Shown here: positions 34,077-43,914 of the stretch, one piece after another
Numbering within the stretch: the stretch's first letter is position 1
How the letters are laid out: every line of letters starts with the position of its first letter
NCBI GenBank assembly: GCA_964384465.1
Contig: CAYLLT010000020.1
Location: 3,262 to 67,261 of the forward strand
Reading direction: 5' to 3'
DNA: 64,000 nt
From: CAYLLT01 sp964384465
Lineage (GTDB): Bacteria; Planctomycetota; Phycisphaerae; UBA1845; PWPN01
Position numbers and translations under genes: made by a program
The notes under the pieces: model-generated
Database searches by the model: none
Told to the model about the DNA's origin: nothing
The model's input: only the letters and a program-made list of their open reading frames with translations

Positions 34077-34140
34077 TCAGATAGGGTACCCCAAGTTCCA
34101 CTGTTTCGAAATCGCCGTATCCGATTCGCCACCGTATGAA

Positions 34141-35199
34141 TTAAAGGCGCTGTGCGGGCGTGACCCCGCGCGAACGACGGAGCAACGGGAGTGCAATAAG
34201 CAGCATCAGCCCGCTAGCGGGCTCGGGAACTTCGGCGATGCGGAAACCAATACCTCCGTCCTCTCCTGGCAATATGGCGTAACTGCTCATGAAAGCCCCT
34301 GTCCATGTATTAGAGCCGCCGAAAGATCCGCCACGGTGTTCGTGCGACTTACCGGGAACAACTGCCTCATTCCACTCCCAGACGTTGCCTCCTTGATCGA
34401 ATGTGTTGTATGGGCTGCTTGAGTTTGTGAAAGCACCCACCTCGGTCCGGTAGTAGGGCGGACCAATGGTATAGTTACCGATGACGGCATTCACATTGTT
34501 TCCAGGATCGGGATTGAGAAGCGCATTTGCAGGTGGATTATTGGTTCTAGTTGGGTATTCCCAGTAACCCGCTCCTCCGGGTTTCTGAGGATCGAAATAA
34601 GCGGCCTTGTACCATTCGTCTCTAGACGGGATAACATAACGGGCATTGGCGTTGCGGGTGACCTGCAATAAGTCAGCCTCTGTATTTTTTCCGATCAGCG
34701 TGTATGACCCATCCTCTGTCGTCGTAGCATCTTGCGCGCCATTGGGTTGGCCATTGTTCAACCAATTATTGAAACGAGCTGCGTCGCCCCAGCTCACGAA
34801 ATTGACGGGGCGGTTGGCTCGGTCTGGCGCGACCGTGTAGACGTAAGGACTTGCCAACGTGCCGGAGCCAGCGCGTTGGATTTGACAACCTAGTCCAGAT
34901 GTCATGCCACCGCTATACAGGTTGTGAGGATCTCCCCCTGCCGCAACTGAGTTGAGGAATTGGGTATACTGGCCGGCCGTTATCTCGAATTTGCCGATCT
35001 CGTAGCTGTGGTTGACTGCGCCATATCCAGGAGTCGCATACCGGGGATCTGGAGCATTTCCTACATTTCCCACGGGCACGAACTGCAGGCTGGTTTGCCC
35101 GATCGGCATGTTGAACACGTCCGCTGATGCGGCACTGGCGAACAAGGATGTGAATGCAGAGATTGCGCAGGCCGCGCGGGCATTTCGTATGATGGACAT
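34141..35199 (-). CDS. PEP-CTERM protein with SUMF1 (FGE-sulfatase) domain
   Basis: 352 aa from the ATG at 35199, with a perfect GGAGGAG 6 nt upstream. Signal peptide ACAISAFTSLFASAASA, then a formylglycine-generating-enzyme-like fold: YEIGKFEITAGQYTQFLNSVA, NFVSWGDAARFNNWLNNGQP, YVIPSRDEWYKAAYF and DQGGNVWEWNEAV ... HRGGSFGG. The end is a PEP-CTERM exosortase signal (VPEPASGLMLLIALPLLRRSR). The two active-site Cys of true FGE are not evident, so it may be a structural relative. Its DNA is AT-richer than its neighbours, suggesting acquisition. Confidence 0.85.
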   Translation of the reverse strand: MSIIRNARAACAISAFTSLFASAASADVFNMPIGQTSLQFVPVGNVGNAPDPRYATPGYGAVNHSYEIGKFEITAGQYTQFLNSVAAGGDPHNLYSGGMTSGLGCQIQRAGSGTLASPYVYTVAPDRANRPVNFVSWGDAARFNNWLNNGQPNGAQDATTTEDGSYTLIGKNTEADLLQVTRNANARYVIPSRDEWYKAAYFDPQKPGGAGYWEYPTRTNNPPANALLNPDPGNNVNAVIGNYTIGPPYYRTEVGAFTNSSSPYNTFDQGGNVWEWNEAVVPGKSHEHRGGSFGGSNTWTGAFMSSYAILPGEDGGIGFRIAEVPEPASGLMLLIALPLLRRSRGVTPAQRL

Positions 35200-35348
35200 G
35201 CTTTTCTCCTCCAGCCGGACGTGAATGCTTTTCCGGCCCCATTCTACACGCTGGGCTGGGAGGCACAAGCTTCCGTTTTGAAGAATGGCCGCTAATTCAC
35301 AGTGCGGGTAGCATCGGTCCTCAGAAACACTCGATGGAGGGCTATTCT

Positions 35349-35870
35349 ATGCGAAAACCGCGCATTCTCGCCGTTTTGCCCTTGCTGTTCATCCCCTCGG
35401 CAGCCGCCCTCGCCGACGCTACAGCCACACTCTCGGGCGTCGATGTACTCTTCTCTCCGAACGGTGGCTGTCAGGCTCGAATCGTTGCTGAACTAGCGAA
35501 AGCGAAGAAGACCATCCGCATCCACGCGTACAGCTACACTGACGCGAAGATCGCGAAGGCGCTGCTCGATGCGAAGAAACGCGGCGTCACGTGTGAGGCG
35601 ATACTCGATAAGTCGAACAAGACCGCCAAGTACAGTGCGGCCACGTTTCTGAAGAATCAGGGCATCCCCTGCCTGATCGACGATCGACACGCCATCGCAC
35701 ACAGCAAAATCATCATCATCGACGACGTGACTGTGGTCACCGGCTCGTACAACTTCACGAAGAACGCGGAGGAGAACAACGCGGAGAACATGCTCGTGCT
35801 CGCGGGGATGCCGGACGTGGCCAAGGCATACGTCGAGAACTACAAGCGGCACCGGGAGCATGCGCCGTAG
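35349..35870 (+). CDS. secreted phospholipase D-type nuclease (Nuc-like)
   Basis: 173 aa from the ATG at 35349, with GGAGGG 7 nt upstream. Signal peptide ILAVLPLLFIPSAAALA. One HKD motif (HAIAHSKIIIIDDVTVVTG, then SYNFTKNAEENNAEN), the single-motif form of Nuc/BfiI-like enzymes that dimerise to make one active site. ARIVAELAKAKKTIRIHAYSYTD and AILDKSNKTAKYS complete the fold. Likely an exported non-specific nuclease or phosphodiesterase. Confidence 0.88.
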   Translation: MRKPRILAVLPLLFIPSAAALADATATLSGVDVLFSPNGGCQARIVAELAKAKKTIRIHAYSYTDAKIAKALLDAKKRGVTCEAILDKSNKTAKYSAATFLKNQGIPCLIDDRHAIAHSKIIIIDDVTVVTGSYNFTKNAEENNAENMLVLAGMPDVAKAYVENYKRHREHAP

Positions 35871-35946
35871 CCGGTCTGCTGTCGTTGAGGTACAGTGCGC
35901 CGGGCCGACTGACATATACCCGTCGGGACCAAACAAGGAGCCTTTC

Positions 35947-37248
35947 ATGAACCCACGCTGGATGCTCTCAGCGGCGATACTTGGATTGATGTCACTCGCG
36001 GCCGGCGGGGCGGAGCCTGCTGCGACCGTGCGGTGGAAGCAGAAGCAGTTCATCATCACGTTCTGGAGTCCGCCGCCGGCCACGGAAGAGGCGCTCGCCG
36101 CCGTGGCGGCCGAGCATTACAACCTCACCTGGGTGCCGGTCGAGGGGCTGGACATGGCCGCCAAGCACGGTCTGCGGGCCATGCTGACCAGCGACCTGTT
36201 GAACCCAGTCGTCCTGGATGATGCGGCGAAGCGGCCGCAGCTCGACGCGCTCATCGAGCGAGTGAAAAAGCACCCCGCCCTGGAGGCGTACTTCATCACC
36301 GACGAGCCGGGCGCCGGCGCGTTCCCCGGCTTGGGCAAGCTGGTGACGTACCTCCGCGAGCGCGACCCGGCCCACCCGGCGTACATCAACCTGTTCCCGA
36401 CCTACGCGAACGAACAGCAGCTCGGGGTCAGCGCCGACGCCGCCGAGCGGGCCAAAGTCGGCTATCCGCAAAACTATGCGGGTGTCGGCACCAGCGATAA
36501 AACGGTGCTGGCCTACCGCGAGCACCTGAAGAAGTACGTCGAGATGGTCAAGCCCGATCTCATCAGCTACGACCACTATCATTTCATGAAGGACGGGGGC
36601 GACGGAAACCAGTACTTTCTTAACCTCGCGCTGATCCGCACGGCGGCGCTCGAGGCCGGCAAGCCGTTCCTGAACATTATCCAGGCCAGCGATGGCGAGA
36701 AGAGCTGGCGGCTGCCGAACGCCGCCGAGACGCGCTTTCTTGTTTATACTACGCTGGCCTACGGCGGGCGGGGGATCAGCTACTTCCTCTATTGGGGCTC
36801 TCCGTCCTACAGCGGACTCTATAAGGAAGGCAAACCCACTTCTATGGCCAAAGAGGTGGCCGCCCTCAACGCGGAGATAGAGAAGTTCGGCCCCGCGCTC
36901 ATGGCCTTGGACTCGCTGGCCGTATACCATACCGCACCGTTGCCCTACGGGACGGAGGCCGCCCCACCCGACGCACCGGTGCGAATCATCGGCGGCGGCG
37001 AGTTCGTACTCGGCTTGTTCGGCAAGGCCGGCGGCCGACCGAGCGCCTTCATGGTGGTCAACCGCAACTACAAGCAGAACAGCGAGGCGGAAGTGAGGGT
37101 CGCTATCCCCGGCCGCAAGCTGGAGGAACTCGACCGCAGGACGGGCAAGTGGTCTCACGTCCAGTCCCTCGGCGAGGATCGAATCGTGAAGATCAAGTTG
37201 CCGCCGGGCGACGGCCGGCTGTTCCGCATGTCAGACGCAAAGGGTTAA
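35947..37248 (+). CDS. secreted glycosidase-like protein
   Basis: 433 aa from the ATG at 35947, with AAGGAG 6 nt upstream. Signal peptide MLSAAILGLMSLAAGGA. The body resembles a TIM-barrel glycoside hydrolase (beta-galactosidase-like): FIITFWSPPPATEEALAAVAAEHYNLTW, HPALEAYFITDEPGAGAF (possible acid in TDEP), KPDLISYDHYHFM and TTLAYGGRGISYFLYW. A small beta domain ends it. Family number and substrate are not assignable. Two bp before the MFS gene, so the pair probably handles one sugar. Confidence 0.65.
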   Translation: MNPRWMLSAAILGLMSLAAGGAEPAATVRWKQKQFIITFWSPPPATEEALAAVAAEHYNLTWVPVEGLDMAAKHGLRAMLTSDLLNPVVLDDAAKRPQLDALIERVKKHPALEAYFITDEPGAGAFPGLGKLVTYLRERDPAHPAYINLFPTYANEQQLGVSADAAERAKVGYPQNYAGVGTSDKTVLAYREHLKKYVEMVKPDLISYDHYHFMKDGGDGNQYFLNLALIRTAALEAGKPFLNIIQASDGEKSWRLPNAAETRFLVYTTLAYGGRGISYFLYWGSPSYSGLYKEGKPTSMAKEVAALNAEIEKFGPALMALDSLAVYHTAPLPYGTEAAPPDAPVRIIGGGEFVLGLFGKAGGRPSAFMVVNRNYKQNSEAEVRVAIPGRKLEELDRRTGKWSHVQSLGEDRIVKIKLPPGDGRLFRMSDAKG

Positions 37249-37250
37249 CG

Positions 37251-38429
37251 ATGATTCAGGCATTGACACTCTCGGGTGCGTTCGCGGTGGGGATCGTGCT
37301 GTCGCTTCTGGGGGCGGTCAAGCTCGCGCTGGCCGAGAAGCTGAACATCAGCGACGCCGAGGTGGGCGGTCTCATCTCGGCCTTGATGTTCTCCTGCGTC
37401 ATCGGCGCACTGGTCGCCGGCCCCCTGGTTGACGCGCTGGGCCAGAAGCGGGTGGTGGTATTCGGCTTCGCGCTGTGCGGCGTTTGCATTCTCCTCATCG
37501 CCCATGCCACTGCTTATACCGTGCTTTTCGCCGCCTGTTCCCTGCTCGGCCTGGGCACGCTCTGCGTTTCCACGGTCAGCAGTACGCTGGCCCCGGTGAC
37601 CCTCTTCGGCGGAAGGAACCCGTCCGCGGCCCAGAACCTCAATAACGTGTTCTTCGGCCTCGGCGCATTTCTGATCCCGCTGCTGGTCGTCCTCCTCCTG
37701 CCCAGGCTCGGCTTTCAAGCCACCATCAGTCTCATCGCGGCGCTGATCCTGCTGCCCCTGGTCCCTGGCTTCATGACCACGTATCCACCCCTGACCACCG
37801 GGTTCCAATTCACAAGAGCCATCGGATTATTGACGAAACCCACGATCCTGCTGGCCGGTCTCGTCCTCTTCTGCTATGTCGCGCTCGAAGCCTCGATGGG
37901 CGGCTGGATCACCACCTATCTGACCGATCTGGGTGCCAGCGGGAAGACTGCCGGCACGGTCCTGTCGCTCTTCTGGGTGAGCATCATGTTCTCGCGTCTG
38001 GCGGCCGCTCTGCTCATGGTGAGAAGCCGCGTTCTGACCGAACATCCCCATCAGGCCATGTTGATCACCATCGCCCTCACGATCATCTCGATCGTGTGCA
38101 TCGCGACGATGATCGTCACCAGCTCAGCGCCGGTGGGAATTGCCGCGATCATTCTGATGGGGCTTTCGTTCGGCCCGAATTTCCCGAACGTCGTGGGCCT
38201 GACCTTCAGCCGATGCGATCGATCCGTCTGGGGCAGCGCGTTTGGGATCGTCTTCGCGATGGGCTTGCTCGGGGCCACCATTATCCCGGCGGCCATCGGC
38301 ATTTATTCCAAAGGCAAGACCATCCAGGCCAGCATGCCCATCGCCCTGGTCACGGCCATCGTTCTCCTGGTCCTTTCCGTGGGCCTATGGCGGCTCTGTG
38401 CCCCGGGCCGAAGATCAGTCACCGGCTAG
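37251..38429 (+). CDS. MFS transporter, sugar-porter-like
   Basis: 392 aa from the ATG at 37251, immediately after the preceding stop. Twelve hydrophobic helices; GPLVDALGQKRVVVFG is the loop 2-3 MFS signature and GGWITTYLTDLGASGKTAGTVLSLFWVSIMFSRL resembles FucP/NarK-like porters. Substrate probably a sugar released by the linked glycosidase-like protein (inference from the operon). Confidence 0.85.
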   Translation: MIQALTLSGAFAVGIVLSLLGAVKLALAEKLNISDAEVGGLISALMFSCVIGALVAGPLVDALGQKRVVVFGFALCGVCILLIAHATAYTVLFAACSLLGLGTLCVSTVSSTLAPVTLFGGRNPSAAQNLNNVFFGLGAFLIPLLVVLLLPRLGFQATISLIAALILLPLVPGFMTTYPPLTTGFQFTRAIGLLTKPTILLAGLVLFCYVALEASMGGWITTYLTDLGASGKTAGTVLSLFWVSIMFSRLAAALLMVRSRVLTEHPHQAMLITIALTIISIVCIATMIVTSSAPVGIAAIILMGLSFGPNFPNVVGLTFSRCDRSVWGSAFGIVFAMGLLGATIIPAAIGIYSKGKTIQASMPIALVTAIVLLVLSVGLWRLCAPGRRSVTG

Positions 38430-38510
38430 AGCCTTTCACGACCCGGAGGGTCCGAATGCGGGACCCCTGTCAGTTCACTGGACGACGCTTGCGCGCGGTA
38501 GAATGCTCGG

Positions 38511-38828
38511 ATGCACTGGTTCTGGCGAGGAGCCATAGTCTGCATCGTCACCGCTCTGATCATATTCGGGCTTGTCATGACCCAAGCAATCACCCTCGCC
38601 GCAATGCTCATCGCTGGCGCTCTCTATTGGCTCCCGTTGGGCACGAATGATATAGCCGCATGGCTGATTGTCGCAGCGATGTTGAGCGCGGTTCCATTGT
38701 TCCTGTATGGACTCTGGGGGCGGTACCTGGCTCCTGATCCCTCCAATGAAACCCGCTGCCGCAAATGCGGTTACATCCTCCGCGGCATCACCGAGCTGCG
38801 CTGCCCGGAGTGCGGGGAGAGGATATGA
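38511..38828 (+). CDS. small membrane protein with C-terminal zinc ribbon
   Basis: 105 aa. Two or three hydrophobic helices (GAIVCIVTALIIFGLVMTQ, WLIVAAMLSAVPLFLYGLW) then a zinc ribbon CRKCGYILRGITELRCPECG, a tail type abundant in planctomycetes. Function unknown. Its stop overlaps the start of the next gene (ATGA), which has the same kind of tail. Confidence 0.8.
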   Translation: MHWFWRGAIVCIVTALIIFGLVMTQAITLAAMLIAGALYWLPLGTNDIAAWLIVAAMLSAVPLFLYGLWGRYLAPDPSNETRCRKCGYILRGITELRCPECGERI

Positions 38829-39358
38829 AGTGGCGTTCTCGAACACGCCGTTTGTTCAGACGGTCCGGGCTCTTCTTCTCGATGCTCATAGCCGTGGCGT
38901 GGATAGTCTCCTTTTTCTTCCAATTCGAGTATTTCCTGAAGCAGAAAAAAACGGGCGCATCATTCCTCGGCAGCCCAGGATACACGTTTACCTTGGGCAT
39001 GTGGCTGAGTGAAGGGGCCGCAGGCGTCGGCTACAGATGGCCGGGGGGACAAGGATGGCAGATCGCAAAGAGCTCCGTTATCACGATGGAGGACACATGG
39101 CTACCTTTCTTCGACCCCAGCGGACAAGATGCGCGTAACTGGAACGGTGTCCCTCTGGTAATCCTGCCGCTTTGGATTCCTTTCCTCATCGTGGCCATCC
39201 CGACGGGCGTCCTCTGGAGACGTGACCGTCGCATCCCGCAGGGGCATTGCCAGGAATGCGGCTACTCCCTGACCGGCAACACCTCCGGCGTGTGCCCGGA
39301 GTGCGGGACGGCGGTCAATTCTCCTCCGGCGTCACCGGAGTGCGGGGAGAGGATATGA
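38825..39358 (+). CDS. membrane protein with C-terminal zinc ribbon
   Basis: 177 aa from the ATG at 38825. N-terminal helix (GLFFSMLIAVAWIVSFFFQF), a polar extracytoplasmic-looking domain, a second helix (GVPLVILPLWIPFLIVAIPTGVLW) and the zinc ribbon CQECGYSLTGNTSGVCPECG. The final PECGERI repeats the end of the preceding gene. A decayed paralogue lies at 45544-45796. Function unknown. Confidence 0.8.
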   Translation: MKWRSRTRRLFRRSGLFFSMLIAVAWIVSFFFQFEYFLKQKKTGASFLGSPGYTFTLGMWLSEGAAGVGYRWPGGQGWQIAKSSVITMEDTWLPFFDPSGQDARNWNGVPLVILPLWIPFLIVAIPTGVLWRRDRRIPQGHCQECGYSLTGNTSGVCPECGTAVNSPPASPECGERI

Positions 39359-39461
39359 AGGGCTGATGCAATGATGACCCGCGTGTCCTGTTGGGTAACT
39401 TCTGTTCGCGCTCGGTGCGGTGGTCGGATGGGGTGTGGCGCCTTGGCGCGGATACGTGCGT

Positions 39462-41831
39462 TCATCGCTGGCCGGTCGGAAAATCGCGGGCGGCGCGGCC
39501 CAGCATTTGCCCCAGCGGTTCGTCCGGGGCGGGCGGAGCGAGCAATCGCGATTCAGGCCGGTGTTGCAAATAATAGGCCAGCACTTCCGCGAAGTAGATC
39601 ACACCCTCCGGCGGCGACGATCCGAATGTGTACGCACCCTCGCGGTAGTCGCGCTGCGGATCGCGGTCCGACGGGCGCTTGTACAGCGTGTAGATTTCCT
39701 TCTGCGTCTTGATCCTGCCCGTGGCCAGTTCCCATCCGGATAGCGTGCCGGGCACCTTGCCGGTTTGCAGCCAGCCGTGCAGCCGTTGACGCAGGACGCG
39801 CTCGATCGCGTCCAGATACTTCTCGTGTGGGCCGAGCAGCTTGGCCGCGTTGGTGATCTGCCACGCGTTTTCCATGCCCATGCTCAGCAACAACGTGCTG
39901 GAAGATGGATGCGGATACCTCCACCCGCCGAGCGGGTCCTGGCTGTCGGCGAGAAAGTCCGCCACCGCCTGCACCACGTCGCGCAGCTTGGGCTCGTCGG
40001 GATAATAACGGGCCAGCGCCGGCAAACCGTTCAACGCATACCCGATGATGTACGGTTTGGCATATCCGAAGGGCACGCCCGCGGCATCATCGTCCACGAA
40101 CGGCGGATCCGGCTTCAGCGGCTTGCCGCCCTGATCGAACAGATCGCCCGTCGACAGCTTGGTCCGCAGCTCGCGGAACAGCCGGATCGCTTCGTTGAGA
40201 TACCGCTTTTCGCCGGTGAACTCGTACAGATGCACAAAATCGGCCACGTCGCCGATGTTCCGGCACTCGCCGTGGTCCGCGAACACATTCTGCTTCGCAT
40301 AATTCACCTGCGCGTCCAGCGCCGCCATCATCCGCGGATCGCCGGTCTCCTCGTAGGCGAGTAGAAATGAGTCGTATCCCTTCGTGCAGAAATTGCTTTC
40401 GCCGTTCGACCGCCACATATACGAGCGGTCGTTATCCAGCGGCTCGCGCTGCATGGCGATGATGTTGCAATAGCGCGTACCGCCCGTCGCCCCCGGCCCC
40501 CACCAGATCGTCTGATCGTAAAAGTTGTCGCACCAGTTCACGGCCGTATCCAGCAGCCGCCGGTCGCCGCTGCGATACGCGTCGAAGAATATCGCCGGGC
40601 AGTGATTGAGCCGGTTCATGCCCATGACCGGGCCTGCGGCGACGCCGTCGTTGTAAGCGGTGACGTTGCCCCAATCATCGCCGACGCATGCGCTGTGGAC
40701 CACCGCGTCGCGGTGATAGGCGAGCAAGCGTGCGAGCGGCGAATCCGGTTTCAATGTCAGGCGCGGCTTGCAGGGATAGAGTTCATCCCAGATGCTCGAA
40801 TCAACGCGGCAAACGTGCGGATAGCCCAACGTCGGCGTTAACGCCGCCGCCTTCACCGGCGCGATCACCACCTCCGCCCGATGCCACGCCGCCTGCTGCA
40901 TCGGCACTTTCTCATCCGCCCGGCACCGCCAATAGCGATAGGACACTTCGCCAGGAGTATCGCCCATTTTGGCTTCAACAAATCCGCGTCGTCGCAGCGG
41001 CGCCGCCGGATGATAGACCCGATATGCATCGCCGACGCTCAAGACGCAGGACGCTCCATCCTTGAATGCATGCCTGATCGTCGATTTTCCGAGTCCCGAT
41101 TTCATCTGACCGCTCTCGAGAGACACCTTCGCGTTCTGTGAGTTAGGGAGCGTCAGTTCCCATCCAAAATCGGGCGCCCGGCCGTCCCCCTCGACATTCC
41201 GTTGTAGGTGCGCGATCAGCGCCACCGTACCCATCGCATCCGCGCGCATCTCGATCACTTGTTGCCACTGCGGATCGTTCAATACGTACCGCTCCCAGAT
41301 GAAGTATCTGTCGCATTCAACAAGTTCAACCTTTACCTGCGTTGTCTGAGTCGGTTCGGGCGCCAGTAGCTTGGCCTTGATCGTCGTACCATCCCTGAAT
41401 ACGACCTCGACGTTTCGCCAATCATCTGACGTGACCTCAGGAAGCGGAACGCTGGATTTGGGTTCTGCTGCATTCCGGGGGAGACCGAGAGTGAACGTGA
41501 CCGGAGCAGTTGAAGTGAACGTGTAGGGAAACGTAAATATTCCGCGCCGAAGAGTGCTGATCCCATCGGATGTCGGCGCGTGCCCGGTGATATCCCGACA
41601 TGTTGGACGGATGGATATACCGTCCGGTCCCATCAAATAAATCGCATCACTTTTAGCCGGGAAAATGGTGAGGCGACGGAACGGTATCGACGCGCGTACC
41701 AATTGTTCCCCTGTAGCCGCCGGCGTGACCGTGATGGTCATCCTTGCAGGCCGGCTCTCCGGCTGCGCGGCTCTGCAGGTGACACACATCCAGGCGGCCA
41801 AAACAGCGTTCAGACGTCGCCGGTAGCTCAT
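39462..41831 (-). CDS. secreted alpha/alpha-barrel protein, possible polysaccharide lyase/hydrolase
   Basis: 789 aa from the ATG at 41831, with GAGG 8 nt upstream. Signal peptide AVLAAWMCVTCRA. The N-terminal ~300 residues are beta-rich (RIFT-barrel-like), the rest an (alpha/alpha) toroid: SACVGDDWGNVTAYNDG, MNRLNHCPAIFFDAYRSGDRRLLDTAVNWCDNFYDQTIWWG, SFLLAYEETGDPRMMAAL and YLNEAIRLFRELR. The layout recalls PcRGLX/YetA-like rhamnogalacturonan lyases, but I cannot confirm catalytic residues. It is 20 bp downstream of the alpha-galactosidase gene, so the two probably act on one polysaccharide. Confidence 0.6.
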   Translation of the reverse strand: MSYRRRLNAVLAAWMCVTCRAAQPESRPARMTITVTPAATGEQLVRASIPFRRLTIFPAKSDAIYLMGPDGISIRPTCRDITGHAPTSDGISTLRRGIFTFPYTFTSTAPVTFTLGLPRNAAEPKSSVPLPEVTSDDWRNVEVVFRDGTTIKAKLLAPEPTQTTQVKVELVECDRYFIWERYVLNDPQWQQVIEMRADAMGTVALIAHLQRNVEGDGRAPDFGWELTLPNSQNAKVSLESGQMKSGLGKSTIRHAFKDGASCVLSVGDAYRVYHPAAPLRRRGFVEAKMGDTPGEVSYRYWRCRADEKVPMQQAAWHRAEVVIAPVKAAALTPTLGYPHVCRVDSSIWDELYPCKPRLTLKPDSPLARLLAYHRDAVVHSACVGDDWGNVTAYNDGVAAGPVMGMNRLNHCPAIFFDAYRSGDRRLLDTAVNWCDNFYDQTIWWGPGATGGTRYCNIIAMQREPLDNDRSYMWRSNGESNFCTKGYDSFLLAYEETGDPRMMAALDAQVNYAKQNVFADHGECRNIGDVADFVHLYEFTGEKRYLNEAIRLFRELRTKLSTGDLFDQGGKPLKPDPPFVDDDAAGVPFGYAKPYIIGYALNGLPALARYYPDEPKLRDVVQAVADFLADSQDPLGGWRYPHPSSSTLLLSMGMENAWQITNAAKLLGPHEKYLDAIERVLRQRLHGWLQTGKVPGTLSGWELATGRIKTQKEIYTLYKRPSDRDPQRDYREGAYTFGSSPPEGVIYFAEVLAYYLQHRPESRLLAPPAPDEPLGQMLGRAARDFPTGQR

Positions 41832-41851
41832 CGTTCGGACCTCATCGGCAT

Positions 41852-43834
41852 CTATTGGACCTCCACGACTGTTGCGGCTCCCTGCAACACGCGATACCGA
41901 ACCGGCGATTCATCATGAACATCGACGGTCGCCGCCTCGCCCTGTTTGGTCCAGTCCGGGCGATAACTCTGCACGCGATGTTGCCTGCCGTGCGGCGTGA
42001 TCCGAAGCGTCAGATCATCGGCATCCGTGCAGTTAAGCACAATGACCCTGCGTACCGGCTTCGGCAGGACAACGTCGTGCGTTGCCGCATTGCGAATGTA
42101 CACCACGGCCTCATCCGTCCCCACCAGCATCATGTCCGGCGCGCCGTAGTCCGCGCCGAACAGGCGAAAATCCCCGCGGAGCAACGTTTCCTTATGCTGC
42201 TTGTAAAACGCCAGCCACGCCGCGACCAGGCGGCACTGCTCCTCGGGCGCGGTCAGAAAATCCACCGATAGCGCGGGCACCCCGTTGCAGACCATCGTCG
42301 CCAGGAACTTGCCCACCAGCGCCCTATCCGCCTCCTGCTTCCAGAACATCGGGTCGTTCTTGAGCACGATGTCGTAGGTCCATGCCCGCATCTGAATGCT
42401 CGCCAGCCGCAGGTTTTCGTAACTTTCCGGAGCATCCGACGGCTGCACCACATCGAGGGCACGCTTGCTGTTCAGATTGGCGTGCAGGACGCGGGCTTCG
42501 GTGATCGCTTCCGGATTGACCGAACGCAGGCCGTCATGAATCGCCGCCAGGCAATCGGTAAAGGCCGCGCCCATCGGCTGCGCGGTGTGTTCATGTTTCG
42601 CGACACACACGGCCGGCACCGAATCCGCCGCGTCGAGCCACATGCCGTCCATGCCGTACGTCTTCGCCACCCGCGCGAACGTATCCCGCAGATAATCCTT
42701 CATCCCGGGATGCCGGGGGCACAGATTGTAATCCTCGCCCTCCGTCGTCCACGCATGCCAGTCGCCGGTCTTTTCCTGATACACCCGGCTCTTCCTGCCC
42801 TGCCAGAACGGGGCCGACCACAGTTCCACGCGCAGCCCCATCTCGTGCATCTGCCGAATCGCTCCGGGCAGATCGGGATACCGATCGGGCATGGCCTTGA
42901 AGTCGCCGAGGATGCCGTGCTTGAAGTCGCCATATCCGCCGTCGGGCCGGCAATCCCAGCCGGCGTCGATCAAAATCGTTCCGAAGCCCAGTTCCTTGCA
43001 TTTGCGGGCGACCTTCAACACGCCCGCCTGATCGATGTGATCCAGGTAACAGTACCATGTGCAGAATACCGGCTCGCTGGTCCAGGCCGGCGGCGCCGCG
43101 TGCTGCCGGTGATTGAGCGCATCGAAGGTCTTCGCATACGTCCGCACGACATCCCACCACGATTCGCCCGCCGTATCGACGAACATCGCGTCTTCGAGGC
43201 GCTCGCCGGTGAACGGGACATCCTCCTGCCGTGACAGCGTCAGCACGTATCGATCGCCATCGGCGTCACCCTTCAATTCAGTCGCACGCTCGGCAACGGT
43301 CCAACCGACGGCTATCCGATTGTTGCCCTTGTCATCGGTGAGTTGGATCAACGGCGCATCGTGGTTCGCATTGCCTGAGTCCTTGAACCCGCCCGGTATC
43401 TTCGTGCGATAGATCCGCATGTCCTCCGGCCACTTCTTGTGTTCGTGATAGTAAATGAGCGTATGCGCGATTGGTGCCGTCGCCGGCACGGTGACGGCGT
43501 GAAGTCCCTCGATCGGCAAACGCAAGCGTGCCGTATAACCGCGGATGGACAGCCTTTGCCCGGCCGGGGGTTCAAGTTTGAACCGCATCAACCGCGGCGG
43601 GCGGGCCTCTTCGATCGTCAGCACCAGCGTGTGCCCCTGCCACGCATAGCGTGCCTCATTCGCCGTCCGGTTTTCGAGTTGCCATTCCACATCGGGTTTG
43701 TCGAGATCGAAGGTCAACTCGATTTTTGGAACGCCCTCGAACGGCACATCAATACCCGCAGCGCGCAAAACCGCCGCGCCGTACAAACCGAAAGCCGCCA
43801 TGACCGTCCCTGCTCCTGGCCGACGACATTTCAC
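41852..43834 (-). CDS. secreted GH36/GH27-like alpha-galactosidase
   Basis: 660 aa from a GTG at 43834, chosen because GGAG is 7 nt upstream and a signal peptide follows (KCRRPGAGTVMAAFGLYGAAVLRAA). An N-terminal beta domain precedes a TIM barrel with FGTILIDAGWDCRPDGGYGDF, MHEMGLRVELWSAPFW, YGMDGMWLDAADSVP (nucleophile-type Asp in the WLD motif) and ITEARVLHANLN; a beta-sandwich ends it. Likely hydrolyses terminal alpha-galactosides outside the cytoplasm. First gene of a two-gene operon and divergent from the FAD oxidoreductase. Confidence 0.8.
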   Translation of the reverse strand: MKCRRPGAGTVMAAFGLYGAAVLRAAGIDVPFEGVPKIELTFDLDKPDVEWQLENRTANEARYAWQGHTLVLTIEEARPPRLMRFKLEPPAGQRLSIRGYTARLRLPIEGLHAVTVPATAPIAHTLIYYHEHKKWPEDMRIYRTKIPGGFKDSGNANHDAPLIQLTDDKGNNRIAVGWTVAERATELKGDADGDRYVLTLSRQEDVPFTGERLEDAMFVDTAGESWWDVVRTYAKTFDALNHRQHAAPPAWTSEPVFCTWYCYLDHIDQAGVLKVARKCKELGFGTILIDAGWDCRPDGGYGDFKHGILGDFKAMPDRYPDLPGAIRQMHEMGLRVELWSAPFWQGRKSRVYQEKTGDWHAWTTEGEDYNLCPRHPGMKDYLRDTFARVAKTYGMDGMWLDAADSVPAVCVAKHEHTAQPMGAAFTDCLAAIHDGLRSVNPEAITEARVLHANLNSKRALDVVQPSDAPESYENLRLASIQMRAWTYDIVLKNDPMFWKQEADRALVGKFLATMVCNGVPALSVDFLTAPEEQCRLVAAWLAFYKQHKETLLRGDFRLFGADYGAPDMMLVGTDEAVVYIRNAATHDVVLPKPVRRVIVLNCTDADDLTLRITPHGRQHRVQSYRPDWTKQGEAATVDVHDESPVRYRVLQGAATVVEVQ

Positions 43835-43914
43835 GTGAATTCTCCATTTGGTTATGAACTGCATCTGATGTGGGTATCATTGTAGCGGACCCGGTGTGCT
43901 AAGGAATGACATGC

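Noticed and set aside
33822..35870. HTH gene, SUMF1-like gene and nuclease considered as an integrated phage or defence island
   Set aside because: No integrase, att repeats or tRNA junction; the three genes have different orientations and the latter two are exported, so no common system is supported.
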